A stretch of DNA of 64,000 bases. It comes from Pseudeuparius sepicola (lineage: Eukaryota; Arthropoda; Insecta; Coleoptera; Anthribidae). Positions within the stretch are counted from its first letter, which is position 1; every line of letters begins with the position of its first letter. The notes beneath the pieces are model-generated. The model searched no databases, was not told the origin of the DNA, and was given only the letters and a program-made list of their open reading frames with translations. The stretch is taken from contig OY987298.1 of the NCBI GenBank assembly GCA_963920635.1, positions 117,976,035-118,040,034 on the forward strand. The letters run 5' to 3'. The position numbers were made by a program, and so were the translations under genes. This document shows, one piece after another, positions 34,561-48,900 of this stretch.

Positions 34561-36178
34561 TTGGCAATTCAATAGGTTGGCAGCATTGTTTTGGGCACCT
34601 CCAGGGGCGTATTTAGCATGTCTGGCAGAAATAGAACTTGTGATAGATGCCTAACCTTAACCTTGATATTCTGTGGCTCTAACCTAACCTCAAACAAGAA
34701 ACTGTAACTAGCCTTTTTCTGGGCTTCAAACAAAGAACAGAGTTTAATGTTAATTTCTATATATTCAAATTTAGGATTTGTGTGCGTAAAATGTAAATTC
34801 TGTTGATACAGAACATTGAGGTAGTATTGGAGGGGAGAAGCTGTCATGTGACACGTGACCCAAAACGGGTTCACCTACCTCATAGATTACCAGAACAACG
34901 TCAATTTGTTGACTCGATGCTAAAAGTGCATTAAAAGTGGCTAAAAGTGCAGTTTTCCTTGTTATTGCGAGCTATTGACCTCTGGAAATAAATATGTCAT
35001 GCTGTACGTTGTTGCAGTAGCAATTCTAAAGTTGGCAAAAAAGAAATTCACAGGAATTACATTTCACAGACAGAGCCGTATCAATATAATTTATAATATC
35101 CACTTTGGTACTTTATGAAAAGAAAAATATTACCTTTATAACTACTCTAGGTAAACTCAGCTTTTGATTTCGTCGTTGTTACTTTTCGTTTTTTTACATT
35201 TTTTATAATTTTACTAGGAATACTGTTTAATCAGACCCTGGCGTGTCAGCCATATTGATCACAGACTTAGCCACACCCCCTGAACCCCTTTGCTATATGC
35301 CACAAAGTAATGTTATGGCGCCTCCCACCCATACTACCTCAATGACCCCGAATTTTAGAAACAGTTTGAAAGTCAGATTGCAAGGTCCCTTCATTATTGA
35401 AGCAATGGCTTCCTACTACAGTGTTGCCGTACTGTCGGATAATTCCTTGAAAATCTACAAATTTGCAATTTCTAGCAGCGGCACATTACTTTTTTTAAGT
35501 TGGTGTTCGCCTGTAGCCCTATTATCCCGCATAAAGAATAATATCAAGACTCACCCAGTATAGAAGCACCCATAACTTAGTAATAATCACATTTACCACT
35601 TCACTAATTTCTTTTCACTTTTCACAATATTACTTTCACAACACAGCTCACCGCTTCTTAATTACGTAACTTTTTCATAGAAGTTGTTCGAATGTTGTCC
35701 TCCATTCCTAATACAAGCTTCAACTCTTCGTTGCATCGTCTTTTCTTTTTAGCTAATGTATTGTGGCTATTTTTATTTCATTCTCAGTGGCTTCTACACG
35801 AGCTCGTCGAGTGGCTATAATATTGGCCAAAATAGTAGTTTATGTGGTAAAAGGAGTTTTTCAGATGACTGCCGAGTTCGCCAGCCGAGGCACAGTCGAG
35901 GCAAGCAAACCACAGGAGTATGAAAAACTACTTTTTGTCCATGTATTATACTATATTTTTTGTTTGAATGTGCTTAGAGATGTTTAAAAAGAAAATTAAA
36001 ATCAGAAATGTTACTGTTTCATATTTTTAATAGTTTTAATAACATAATTACAACAAAAATGAACAGAAATGAGGATTCTCCTGAAGAATGCATTATGGGG
36101 CACACCTCTGGAGATAAGAGCAGCAAATTTGGTTAGTTTAAACTAATGCTAAAATATCGGGATTAAGAACTCGTAAAT
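34561..36178. other. Intergenic; solo CAGGGGCGTATTTAGC end at 34602
   Basis: ccaggggcgtatttagcatg looks like a lone hAT-type terminus. The open frame 35243-35563 has no recognisable domain. No gene supported. Confidence 0.35.
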
Positions 36179-36328
36179 GAAGGACATTTACGTGGTGTGT
36201 TGTGATTGATCCATGAGTGTTCGCAAAAGTACTTTTCGGACGCTCACCGCTCACGGACAAATCATAACACACCATGTCATTTACGGACGCTCACGGGCCA
36301 CTCGCAACACACCATATAAATGTCCTTC
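36179..36328. mobile_element. 150-bp MITE with GAAGGACATTTA ends
   Basis: gaaggacatttacgtggtgt at the left and its inverse (acaccatataaatgtccttc) at the right, terminal repeats about 27 bp with three mismatches. Interior repeats ttacggacgctcac. Non-coding. Confidence 0.7.
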
Positions 36329-36583
36329 TTTTCGATCATAGGTTCCGTCCGAAAAATGTCAATATTTGACACATATTTCCAGTCATTGCCCCTGGCCTGC
36401 TGGCTGCGGTCAGGTGTTGCGTTGGCCCGGCGGCCCCTCATCAACAATCGACTGGCGTTTGAACCAGCAGCACTAAAAAAGGTTTAAGATCATTTTTATT
36501 TTTGGAGATAATTTTTTTTTCAAAAATAAACTTTATAGGCTTGATTTTGGGGTCAGAACTTACTGCCTGTTATAATTTATAGA

Positions 36584-37279
36584 GAGTGTCTCACTTAATA
36601 GTAAAACAACCTTATAAGTTCTTTAATGTTTAACCGACCAGATTGAAATTTTTCCCAAAGGTAGATGGCATTGTTGCCTACTTATTTCCAAAAAATTAGT
36701 TGCCTACTCTAAAGCCACCCGCGATGCCACAATCAAGGCTAAACATCCGAAAGTCATTAGGCGTTTTTTTCAAAAAAAAAATTACTAAAAAAAGTTGTTT
36801 AGATCCAGAATGCTAAATCCAAAATTTTGTCAAAATAAAAAAAATTAAAGTGCAAAAATAACAATTTAATAATTTCCTGCGATTGGAAAAGTGTGCCATG
36901 GAAGTTTTGAAGGCAATGAATGACAATATAAGCGACAGCAAACAACTTGCCTTTAAAACTTCCATGGCACACTTTTCTAAATGCAGGAAATTATAAAATT
37001 GTTATTTTTGAACTTTAATTTTTTTTGATTTTGACAACATTTTTGGATTTAGAGTTCTGGATCGATTCTGAACACCTTTTTTAGTATTTTTTTGCAAAAA
37101 AGCCTAATATGACTTTCGGATTTTTAGCCTCGATTGTGGCATCACAGGTGGCTTTGACTTTGGAGTAGGCAACTAATTTTTTGGAAATAAGTAGGCAACA
37201 ATGCCATCTACCTTTGGGAAAAATTTTGTTTTGGTCGGGTAAAAGTTATAAGATTGTTTCACTATTAGGTGAGACACTG
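36584..37279. mobile_element. Foldback element, (C/G)AGTGTCTCAC ends
   Basis: Arms of about 330 bp meet near 36935 (shared: cccaaaggtagatggcattg, gtgtgccatggaagttt). TA lies next to the right end (37280-37281). No coding sequence. Confidence 0.82.
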
Positions 37280-37281
37280 TA

Positions 37282-38860
37282 TACTACTCAAAGTTACACC
37301 CTGAAGAACTGTTTTATATTATTTGGACATTTTTGGCAGTTTTTTGTTATTATGTCTGGTCATTCTTGCGGCATGGTTTTGATATTTCATACCACAAAAC
37401 TTACTTTTTTTTTTGCTGTAATGTACATGCGCGGCCCTTGAAATTGTTCCAATACGTGCTGTCGCAAAGAAGTTCAACTGACAGCGTTGCAATTACGTCT
37501 CCCCTTTCTCGCGGTTTGAAAGCCAGCCATAATCTGAAACACGTAACTGACGGCAAATCTAACATATTATTACGCGACATTGCCTTAAGCGACATTGCTA
37601 GTTACAGTGCAAAAAACAGTAAATTTGGCGCCGTTAGGTTGGCGTTAGGTTGGTGTTAGATTGCCTGAATAATAGATAATTCCACTATTAATCTTACAAC
37701 CCTGCCTAAGGACATTGGTGGCTTTTTTCGCAAAAGTATTTCGTCAACCTCAGATAGAGCCATTCTAAAACTCAAAGGATGTGTTAAATCTCTTAACTAG
37801 GTCTCATACTTTCCTCCAGTTCCAACAAGAACCTCGAAAATTCGATATCTAACAACATTTCCCAATTCATGATTAACCACTTTCGAGAAACGGGATGGCT
37901 GTAGAATCAACGAAACTAAGTTTTGGTTCGCGGTTAGTAAAATAAAGAAGTGTAATGAACCAATGTAAAAAAAACACCACGGGATTCTTCTGTAGTAACA
38001 CAATCATATTTATACCCTATTTAACTAATAAATACCACCTTGACAATCAAAGAAATCCGCCTAATTTTACGTTATATGAATCTCAAAACACCAAGGAACA
38101 GGGTACAACTTTAAATCCATTTATAAATTATAATAATAATAATGATACTGCCTTTAACCTATTTTCGTTGACTGACGTATTAATACCTCGGTCATCGCTA
38201 TTTTCTACATATGTATACGGTACGGAGAGGAGGGGTAATGCGAGGGAATGTAGTGGAAGTTCTTGATTTGAGAAGCCGTACCCGAGTAAAATATGGCGCA
38301 ACGTCACCACACTTACGTGAAATTCTTGATTTTTTGCTCATTTCTAGAAAGAGGTACTGTTTTTGCTGATAATCGACATGTAAGAAGCCAATCATTAGAT
38401 ATAAAATGAAGAGTTCCTACACTAATAGCAGGAAATTTAAAATTTGGTCAAACTGGACAACTTAACCAGTTAAGTTGACCATGTCCTCGACCACTTGGAC
38501 ATGTTGCACCGCCGATTTATGGCCCGCCCCGTAGTTTACCAGTCAAATGTGACTGCCCACACTAAATTTTATTCAAAATCGCGAATGCACATGCCTATTA
38601 AAATGTATAATACAGGCTTAAAAATTGCACTAACAAAAACTAATTTTGGTAAAGAATCAATTTTACATTATGGCATTAATATTACATACAACATCTTATC
38701 TGCAAAAGTAAAAACATAAAAATACATTTATTTAAAAACAAATTAAAATATAGTTTTAAAACATAACGTTATTTGAGAATTAAGTAATTAGAGTTTTTTT
38801 AATACCTACCATTTTACAATTTATCAAAAATATGTTTTTATGATTATGATTCCCTGTAAT
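37282..38860. other. Intergenic, unassigned
   Basis: Open frames 37333-37659 and 37955-38266 lack recognisable domains. 38467-38500 repeats cttaaccagttaagt. No gene. Confidence 0.35.
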
Positions 38861-39180
38861 TAACTATAAAGGTGGATTTATAAACTCGACGTTTGCGTTG
38901 GCGCTCGCGGTTGACGGTGACCTTCGTCGTTGCCTTCAGTAACAGACATTTTATAAACTTTCCGTTTGCGTCCAGAAATGTCAGCTAGACAAAACACCAC
39001 ATGACCGCTGAACTTGAAAGATGAAATTAGTTAATCTCGGACGGCATCCGACGCAGACGGTAACGTTCGACGACGTTTATAAACGGTTACACGTAAAATA
39101 TAGGGATTGAATTTTCCACGCAAACGGCAACGGCGAGCGCCAACGCAAACATCAAGTTTATAAATCCACTTTAATAGTTA
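38861..39180. mobile_element. 320-bp MITE with GGTGGATTTATAAAC ends
   Basis: Left taactataaaggtggattta through cgtttgcgttggcgctcgc is mirrored at the right (gcgagcgccaacgcaaac, tttataaatccac, taatagtta). TIR about 45 bp. Non-coding; duplication not resolved. Confidence 0.75.
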
Positions 39181-40040
39181 GGTAGGAATATATTGCTTTA
39201 GATTCTAGATGTGATATTAAAGATTCATAAAAAATTTACAAGTAGTGTCAAATATTGTGCTAAAAATGACGTTGGGTACTCTGAGATGTCAACATTTTTT
39301 CATTACAATTTGTCTCTGGTTTGTAAGAAGTTACTTACCTTTAGATTCCTAGAGCCCACTCAAAGTAGTATTTATTTGAACGCTCATTATATGCAGAATT
39401 AAAACTTTAATAGAAGAATTAAAAAATCTACGTAGTAGTCTGTATTAAAGGTTTACGGTAAAATCAGAAGTGTTATGTTATACAGTTCAAATATCATTAC
39501 CAGGGATTATAGTATTGAGAAGATATCCGACCGCTGCGTATTCAAGCGACTAAGCTGTAAGCTCCATGTCTACAGATTAGAATGCTAGTAATCACCGCTA
39601 CATGCTACTCTAATGCAAAGTTCTTGCTAAACTCTCAGCCTCAGCCCGATATCTTTTGCCGTCACCATCTAACGGATGGAAGCTGTACTCCACGATGGAG
39701 CACTAAGCCGTGGAAAGTTGTTTTGTACAGTTTTCAAACACGCCCCAAGTTAATTCCCGATCCTCATAATAGGGGGCAAATGGTAGGGACACCTGGTGGC
39801 GGGAATTATTTGTCAGTCGTATGTATTGCCAGTTTGTAAGGAATCTTCTACAATACTATAATCACTCCTCCACGAAATTTCAGAATAAAAAAAGTAATAG
39901 TGGTATGGTTGCTATAGTATATCTTTGTAATGACATAATTATGAAAAATAAAGTAATTATAATCTACAAGAGGTTTGAGTCTAGGTTTCTGACTTCAAAA
40001 GAAAATATTTAATCATTTATTCTCTTGATCAAATTACTTT
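39181..40040. other. Intergenic, unassigned
   Basis: No gene or element boundary recognised. Open frames are short and without domains. Confidence 0.35.
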
Positions 40041-40688
40041 CAGGGTGTCCCAGAATATATATGAGGTGCGAAACGCAAAAAAAATTATTTGAAAGTAATA
40101 TTTCCGCCACATTTTCAGTTTCGAAAAACCAAAATAGGCATTGGCATTAGGAAAAAATCATTTTCTGACTGGGTAAAGGGTTTTTTCTGAGTAAGATACG
40201 AGAAAATTTTACCAAGAAAATTTGTTCTTAATACAAATTTTGAGACTAATCAGCCTACTTTGATTTTTCTCTTTTTTTGTACATTTTTAATTTTTTATAT
40301 AGTCGAGATGCCTTTTCTCTTCTAGGTACAGGACATTTTTATTCCGAATAACTTCTTAGTAAAATGTTCGCGTATCTTGCCCAGGAAAGGCAACTTGGCC
40401 ATTGAAATAGGAAAAAATCAAAGTAGGCCGATTAGTCTAAAATTTTATGGAGAGGCATAATTTTTATTCTGAAAAACTTCTTAAATTTTCGCGGATCTTG
40501 CACAGAAAAGCCACTTTACCTAAGCTGAAAATCAATTTTTCTATGCGGGGCCTACTTTGATTTTTCAAAACTGAACATTTGACAATAATTACTTTCAAAT
40601 CAAGCAAGGCAGGACCCCAAATGGTCAAATTTGATTTCCATTTTGTTGTTTTTCACACCTCTTGTTACATATATCCTTGAACATCCTG
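40041..40688. mobile_element. Foldback element, CAGGGTGTCCCAGAATATAT end
   Basis: Left CAGGGTGTCCCAGAATATAT is mirrored loosely at the right (atatatccttgaacatcctg followed by TA). Internal inverse words (aataattactttcaaa / ttatttgaaagtaat; gcctactttgattttt) support a foldback. Older and more diverged than the others. Confidence 0.6.
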
Positions 40689-42175
40689 TATGTTGTTACG
40701 ATAACATAACAAAATCTTGTCAAAATTGATTTATTTTATCAGAAAAAAAAATTAAAAATAGCCCAAAGTTTTTCCATGTTATTCGACATCGTTGTCCTCA
40801 GTCAACTGCCATAATATTTATTTTTTAGTTTTTATTGAATCCAGTCACCTTCCTCCTCCAACTATATAGCATTGGTAAATGCTCTTCATGACAAACTATA
40901 CCTACCGATTCATATATTTAACCTATGGTGCAGTTATTAAATGCTTTTGAATTTTTTTCTTTGCCTGTAACCAATCATTTTCAGCATGTGCTAGACAGCA
41001 CCATTTGCACAGAGTAGAAAGGTTACCCTTTCTTTAGATATTTTGCGTCCTTCTGTTTTTCCCTCTGGCATATGCCATTGTAGTGTTTGGCCATAACTTC
41101 CAGAACAATATGTATTTGGTTTGTAAATTGCATTGCATTTTTGGCATTTTGTTAAGAAACAGCTTGACAACATTTGGGTTTGCTAGATAACTTCTCCCCA
41201 CTAACTTTGAGATGGCAAATGCAATAGTCGATTTTAGTCGAATAACCATTAATAACCGATAAATACCAAACACGTTTACGCGATTCGGTTATTGTTGGTT
41301 ATAGCTCTCTGACGTCACAAAGAAGCCCTTCATATGTCATCGTTACAACTGACAATAACCGTGGTATTTACTCAACTCAGGAGCAGGGTAATTACCGCGC
41401 TTATTGAAAACAACAAATGTCATTTGCTAGATTTGCCAATTTGTTGCGAGTCTGAATTTTTCAAAACTTATAAATATATTTGCTGATATAGGCAAGTGTA
41501 GTGATTTAATATTTTTATCTAGATCCATAAATTAAAAAAAAATTGAATAAGAGCAAAAATATCTCTTTTGTGTAAACGTTGAAGGCTGAAGGTGAAGAGT
41601 GTGGAGATGTCCAGGTTCCAGAGGTTGAAGTCGGAGATATGGAAATAGCAAGTCTTCCGTTAAATGTAATTTTATTACATGCTTTTTTCATTTTTTGTAA
41701 CAAATTTAAACAAAACCCAACATACACAAATATAAGTGAGGTTATGGACGGGTAGTAGTATGACATTTCTCCTTGGTTATTCGCCTAAATTACTTTTGGG
41801 TTAACAATACACATTTAGGCGAGTTTCAATGGTGACATTTGTTGGTTATTCAAGGAAAAAACCAAGGACAACCAGAAAGATAACCGCCGTTAAAACCAGA
41901 CGATCGTCTAAAATCGGCTAATATCTTCTTAAATTTACTTACCCAACCTCTGCTTGCTCTAAACGTGTTATCACCATGATATTTTACATACATTTGTGCG
42001 TCTTTTTCTCATAGAATGTGAGATATTACAGTTAAAAACGTTTTGCCTTATCTAAGAAACCGGGTATTCAATTCAGTTTTCATTCTTAGATATTCTCCTT
42101 TTGGCAAAGTTTTCTGATGTACCAGTGTAGAAAATTAGTTTCCAATGTAGCTACAATTCGACCGTTAAAGTAATA
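40689..42175. other. Intergenic, unassigned, rich in ggttatt words
   Basis: 41220-41390 and 41770-41890 repeat ggttatt / aataacc words many times in both orientations. This could be a decayed element. No gene. Confidence 0.35.
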
Positions 42176-42300
42176 TGATAATAATAATAATAATTCTCAC
42201 CCTCACAATACTCCGAACTAGGGTACCCCAGAAGCAACTACATGCTTGTGTGGGGGAGGGGGGGCAATTACTATTATTTTGTCTTCATTGCCATTTGCAT
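42176..42300 (-). repeat. SINE/LINE 3'-tail copy with (ATT)n
   Basis: Minus-strand reading gives caaaataatagtaattgccc, a C-rich run, agtattgtgagggtgagaat and (ATT)5. Matches the 3' part of the 44698-45120 SINE only, so the copy is truncated or derives from the LINE partner that shares this tail. Confidence 0.65.
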
Positions 42301-44697
42301 ATATCTCATACACATTACAGGTAAACAAACTATATTAGTCAACACTTTTCGACCACCAGGGACACTTAAAGAGTCCCTGTCGACCCCTATGTATTTTTTT
42401 ACAGTAACAAATGTTTTTTGTCAAGAGTTAACGTTTTATGTGTCTTAACACCTAAACCTAGTTTTAGAGCCTACAGTGTTAATGAACAATAATTATAGTG
42501 TAATGTATAATCCGGATTACGGAATAATTAATTACGCTGCATTAATGCAAGCATAATATAAATAAGTGATATTTGATTTTTGTCCAAATTTTTGGAGAAT
42601 GCGAATTTCTAGTGTATTTTATTCATCATCTGGACAAATTCCAACCATTGTTTTTTAAGAAACATATCTAAATAAAGAAGTAAAGGTCAGTTCCACGAAT
42701 CAGCATTTGCATTAATCAGACTATGCTAATAACACTTAAGTTTATACGCACTACAGAATTTGGCAAAATTTGTTTTATTTGGAAATTTTGTGATATTGAA
42801 ATTCAAATCGTAGTTTATTATATTACATGTTTCAGCATTAACAAAATGCTCTAAAATACAAGTAAAGTTATTACAAAAACTGTGCATGATAATTTTACTA
42901 AATGAATGAATGAATCCATGAAATATTGTTTGGTTATGAAACTGTGTCAGGTATTAACCCAGAAACTACAATTTGGTGTATATATTATTTATTATTTTTT
43001 TTGGTCGTTTATGTTTTTTACAGCCGGTAATCTAGGAAGTAAACAATAGTAAAGTGGAATGAGCAAAACAAAGTGTTTATAATCATTTAAAAATTTCCCA
43101 GATCGTTTTAGTTACCTTTCCTTTTTTCCTTTATCATAAGTGCAGGTACTTACACATTTTGGATTTGGGCAATTTTTAAACATGGCTATATACTTGAAAA
43201 AAAAAAATGGCAGCCTTATTTTTTATAAATATTATAAGTTTTAAATGTCGATTCAGAAGCCATTTTCTAACTCTCATTTCTATGTAATAAATTAATGTTT
43301 AAAAAAATGTAAAATACAAATTGTACTCGTTATATTTAGGTAAATAAATATATAAGTAAATGTATTCTTTTAATTTATATTCATATTAAAGTGCGTGCTT
43401 GCAGAAATATCAGTAGATACATACACAGATATTCTAGCTAATTATTCTTTTCATATAATATAAACAGAATTTGAACTTAGTATAAACTATGTAATAAGTA
43501 CTTACTCAAAACTTGTGTGTTTTAAAAAATATTGGTAAGAATTTTAAGGCAAGAAGATATATAAAAACATGAGACATATAATCAATATTAAAATATTATC
43601 AGGCCTTGAGTTTATTTCCAAAAACATCTAAAGGCTTCGCATACAGTTTTCACATTTTATAAATGTTTAATTACTGTAAAAAGGCAGTACCTTGATAGAT
43701 TATCTAAAATTTTTAATTTTACAATGCCGCGGAAGTGGCATATTATACCCTTTTGAAAAATGTTTTATGTCCTTCTGTCTTTTTGCTAACTAGAACAATA
43801 ACTGATGGTTGAAACAAGAAAATTGTGTAGTTTTTTTTCCATAGAATTGAATGCCACCAATTAAAAATCAGATTTTGTTGCATTTTTTCATTACACTAGC
43901 AAATTGAATAAGAAATCTGCACTGCACGCTTGAATATCAGTTTAGCAGAAGTGACTTTTGTCCATGCTAAAACTACGAAGAAATAATAGTATTTTTTTAT
44001 CAAGGAAACCAAAAATGAAAAAATTTAACAAAATGTTGATTTAAAAAGAGGTTATTTTGTGATAATTTTTATATTTGAAATTCATTTGTTTTTTCTTGGC
44101 GTCATTCAATTCCCTGGAAAAAACCGCATAAGTTTAGTTTTTGAACGAACCACCAATTTATCTTAAAAATTACCGAGTTAATCGCTCGTAATGTCTTAAC
44201 TGGTACACCCTATATTACTAATTACAAAATATTAGTTAATTAATGCAAAAAGTGCACAGAACTAAGTAAACTTTCTTCCTTCCGAAAATAGCTGAAATAT
44301 TTTTATAAACATATAATTGTCACAGTTTTTTAATCTTAATCTTTTGATATACCTAGTGCACCAAATTCGTTTGTCAGTGAGGTTTCCAATGAGGTGTCAC
44401 AAATTATACCTTTATATTTGAAAATAATTGCATGTCTTTTTTCTGTGAAATATAACCACTTCTTCTTTTACTGAATTTTTCACCCTGTATGAATTTTCCA
44501 CTTATATTTAATGTTATTTTTGCCAACAAAAGTTGTTCGCTATGTTTTGAGACTCCCGGTCCAGTCTTAGTAAATTGAACTTTAACATTGTTATACAATG
44601 TGATTCATATGGATATGGAATTCTCAACATTTAGGTATTTGCAATGAACATATTTTTTAATTCTTTACAAAAGTGATTCATATGACTTTTTGAGAGT
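42301..44697. other. Intergenic, AT-rich, nothing assigned
   Basis: A CACCCTGTATG word at 44482 is a lone foldback-type end. Otherwise I see no gene, RNA or repeat border. Confidence 0.35.
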
Positions 44698-45120
44698 TAT
44701 AATAATAATAATAATTCTAACCTTCACAATACTCCAGAAGAAAGTTTTGAATGCTTGTGCGGGGGAGGCGGGGCAATTACTATTATTTTATCTTCGTTGC
44801 CATTTTGTGGCTAGAGTCGACTTATCCCAATAGAACTAGGATAGCATTCGCTCAAGTACTACGGAAAACCCTAGAAAACCGTAGTAATCCCAGTGAGTGT
44901 AGGATAATTAGTAAATCACACTGATAAGATAAAGCTATTAAAGAGCAATACCGTGAATCCACAATTTGTCCAACGCTCTTGGCCATCAGCAGTATTTTCT
45001 ATAAAGACATGTACAATATGTACATGCATCTGCCTTGACCTTGATTCGAACCAGGGTCGATCAATGGCAGAAAAACATGCAGTCCAAATATTTCGGCAAC
45101 GCTACAAACATCGCCATTGC
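44698..45120 (-). repeat. tRNA-derived SINE (minus strand)
   Basis: Minus strand: a tRNA-like head with a box B GGTTCGAATCA at about 45057-45047 and a weak box A (TAGCGTTGCCG) about 52 nt upstream; body with ggccaagagcgttggacaaa; 3' tail with a C-rich run and (ATT)n at 44698-44715. A second copy of the body is at 15669-15905 and of the tail at 42176-42300. Confidence 0.65.
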
Positions 45121-45728
45121 GGCATAAATATAGTTTCAAGCATTATTTTGTAAATTACTAATTTTATCTGTTTGAAATTTGCAAGAACACTTTCCCATTT
45201 AAGAAATTGGTGATTAATATGAAACGCATGAAACGGAAGTTTATAAATCAAAACATTAATGATTTTTTGCAGTATACCCTTAAGAATTGTCTGTTGGACT
45301 GATAACAGCCCCACGACTCATCATATATGTCAAAACTTACTCTCACTATCGGTGACCATTGCTTCTGGCAAAAACGCAAAAAAGAAACACAAAACACTAA
45401 ATGTTTCCAATTTTCACTAGCACAAAACACCTAAAGTTAAGTTTCACCCACCAGTAACCGATAGTAAATGAAGTCCTGGCGCGAGTTACAGAATTTGATA
45501 CTGTATTATAAACAATAACGTCATACAATTATGTCACAACCACTTCTCTTATTACCGGTCTCTCGCGAGAATATCGTGGTTACAGGTTTTCAGTAGTCGC
45601 AAAAAGTCATTTTTGTTGTTTGTCGAATATCCACTATAACAATATATAAGTTAAAGCTTGATTCACCAAAACTGGAACATTCTGTACATTTTCCGCAATA
45701 GTATGATAGAATGAAATTTATTTTATAT
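45121..45728. other. Between SINE and CFAP36 stop
   Basis: Should hold the CFAP36 3' end in its right part. No other feature recognised. Confidence 0.4.
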
Positions 45729-45992
45729 TTATTTTTCCCTCCCAATCACCTCGGTTTTTAGCCTCTCGGCCAATGTTTTACGAATTTGAAGTTGCTGCTG
45801 CTCAATGTCGTGTTTTTCTCCAGTAAGTACAGCATTTGCGGCTTTTGCAGACCTTGGTCGGTTCCTGGAACTATCTTTAGACCCAGTCTCTGTTGTCAGT
45901 TGCTTCTTTCTAGCCTCTTTTTTAAGTGCAACAAGTTTGTCTCTTTGTGCCCTAAGGTAATCTTGGCGTTTCTTTAATTCCAAAGCATCGAT
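45729..45992 (-). CDS. CFAP36: CFAP36 last coding exon (C-terminal coiled coil)
   Basis: Residues 256-342 and TAA at 45731-45729. IDALELKKRQDYLRAQRDKL, KKEARKKQL and a final LAERLKTEVIGREK match the C-terminal helix of CFAP36. Acceptor gttctag. AATAAA overlaps the stop region and is repeated about 10 nt later, so the 3' UTR may be very short. Confidence 0.93.
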   Translation of the reverse strand: MDALELKKRQDYLRAQRDKLVALKKEARKKQLTTETGSKDSSRNRPRSAKAANAVLTGEKHDIEQQQLQIRKTLAERLKTEVIGREK

Positions 45993-48900
45993 CTAGAACA
46001 AAACTGCACCTATTAACTATTCAAACTTTGAGATTGTACAAAATACAAAAATCGTCTTGTTATAAATGTACTAAAAAGATAGTTGGGCAATGCTAAAAAA
46101 ATCATTGAAACCATAATATCAAGGGGCCTCAAATGGAATGTAACTGATGGAAAAGCAAATTAATGATAAAAATATATAGAAATATATTGCCAACAAAAAA
46201 GGCATTGTGGGACATCCTGTAGAGAGTTTTCCTACTTTACCTCCTTAGGTTTATTACTAGTTGACGATGGCTTGTCCTTTTGTTTGTCGTTTTCTTTCTC
46301 ACTTTTAGTACCTTCTTTTTCTCTCATATTTTGTCTGAAATTTATTTCACTTATGTCAGAGCGTTTATCGTCAGCCTTATCTGAAAAATAAATTAGTAGT
46401 TAGTAAGAAAAAAATAAGGAAAACTCAGGGACAGGGACTCGTTCTCGAGTGCCTGTGAAAGGTAATGTTATATACGTTTGTATTATACAGGGTGTCCCAG
46501 GTTTTTTTGATCAGAACTTTGACATTTTGTAGAATAAGTGGGGGCACAATGGGCCCATGGAGACCTACGTGCCGGGCCGATCAAGGATTGAATTTGACAA
46601 AATTTGGACACCCTATTTCAAGAAAACCAATGGTGTTTTGTCCAATGTCCATTTGGTATTTTTTTTCTTCATTTTGAATGTACAGTTGATCTGTAACATT
46701 TGAAAGCGGTAGGAGAAAGTTTTATTTTTCAAATCTTGAAGTCAAGAGGTGTTTTGGGGCACGTTTTGGCAATTTAAACGCAAACGGTTGATTTAACCGT
46801 TATGAAACAAGAGTACCTTTTTGTTGCAGAATGAAAAGATGTACTAAAATGATGGACCTGCAAGACCAAAAAGATAACCTCAAAAAAGTTACGAGCTATA
46901 GTACGATCTAAAAACAGTGCAAGTGTGTGAGATAAGTAAAAATTGATGCCTTCAGCTTATTCTCCATCGCCAAAAACACAGCAGTGCCAAATTTCAGTTC
47001 AGCAGCTTGATTATTCTGGGAGATATTATCTCCGTAAGGGGGCCCTCTGGGAAATTTTTTATAGGAACTTGTCATGTTCTTTTAACGTCCCCTGTATAAA
47101 TCCGGGAGATTGCCCACATATTCTGGGACACCCTGTATATAAAGTAATTCTAAGTAGAAATTATATTTTTGTCATACGCTCCCAAAAATAGCTATGATTT
47201 ATTTCGAAGTTTATTTTCTTCTTTTCGGAGCATTTAAATAAAAGGTTGTTTTTAAAAATATTTTTACTATTAATTAATTTATATTTTTTTTAGTTTTCGC
47301 TGGTATATGTTTCTAAGTCTTTTTCAATTAATTCGTCATTGTTGCACAGCCGCTTGTCTGTTATAATTTACTAGGTACAATCTAGTTCTTCTACAAGGAG
47401 ACCTTCTAGTGACTTGACCCTACTTTAACACGATTTCATGTTCACCATTGAGAACTTTACCCGATTCAGTTTTTTTGCCAATTTTTAATATTTATGAAAT
47501 TTCTGAAAGTTTTAAAAACTCGAAACTTCGTAAAAACTATTTTATATCATTAGCTTTATCATTCTATTAATTTTTTATTACTAATTACCGATAAGAATAG
47601 GTATTTTTCAAAAGAAAATGATATTTACGCTTTAAAATTTTGTTATGTTTGTTGCAAAGTTGATGTAGGTACCGTCTAGCATTTGGGGTATATAAATTTA
47701 GTTACATTACGTTTCCCAGTTCTAAATTGATGCCAAAATAATAATACATTAAAATATGATCAATCTATTTTACGTATCTAAGCAAAATTATTCTTGACTA
47801 TTATGGAACAAATAATTACTTATTACCTTTAAGTTTAGTTTCACATTAATCGATATTGATGAGTAGGCCATGGAGAGAATAGAAGAAATTGTTTTTATTT
47901 GACAGTTGTTTTTATTTCACAGTTATCAAAGTTGTTTCTCCTATGTTTCTCCTATGTGAAAATGTTTTGAAATCATAGAAATAAATAAGATTAAATAATA
48001 TCTGAAATAAAATTGTCTAAGCTAGTAGGTATTCAAAATGGCGCCCATTTGCTTCCATACCTCCATTTCTGACATTTTTTTACCACGGATCTGGTAACAC
48101 GACGAATTGAGTTACGGCACAGAATATTCTGTGGTTACGGTTAATATTGGACAGAACATCCCGGGTACGCTGTTCGAGGATTTGCCTGCTTTCTGGGGAA
48201 TACCTTTTTTTATTATACTTCTTTGAAAACACCTTATTTTCATCTGTTTTAGCAATAATGAAAGATGGGGTTTTTCGGGCTAGCGCACGGAAACAGCGCA
48301 TGGAAAAACTTTCCGTGTGCTGAATAAAAATACAGAATATATGGCTTTAAAATAGAAATATACAGCAAAGTAAACTAAATTTAAGAAACATGACTTCCCG
48401 TGTTCGGCTGCGCCTCACACGGGAATTTGTCACGCGCACACGGAAAAAATCTTTATTTCCAGACTCGTACTGAAATTGATATACTATTATGTTGGGTTGT
48501 CGTCTATCCGGAAAATCTTCCAAATAATTGTCTGCGGCCCTATTCGCATTTCTTTCATTTTTAATATAAGATAATAACATATCAAGCTTTTCTTCGTTTG
48601 AGAAATTTGCGCCATTCTACACACTAGGCCCGAGTCGAAACAAAAACCACGTTCAAATGAAAAACTTTCACATTATTTGTGACAGATTTAAACTTGACAT
48701 TTGTTTAAAATCCAAAGCCTACTGATATTATAGAAAAATGTATCACGTCAAGGTTAGTTTATAGGAAGGTTAGGACATTCTCCCACTCTTAAACAAAACC
48801 AAAGGCCGACAAGGCCGTCCCTTTGAACCGGCAACATCGCGCGACGGTGCCGCTCTCACCAGCTGCCCTTCAGCTTGATGCCAATGGCGTATCAAAAGGG

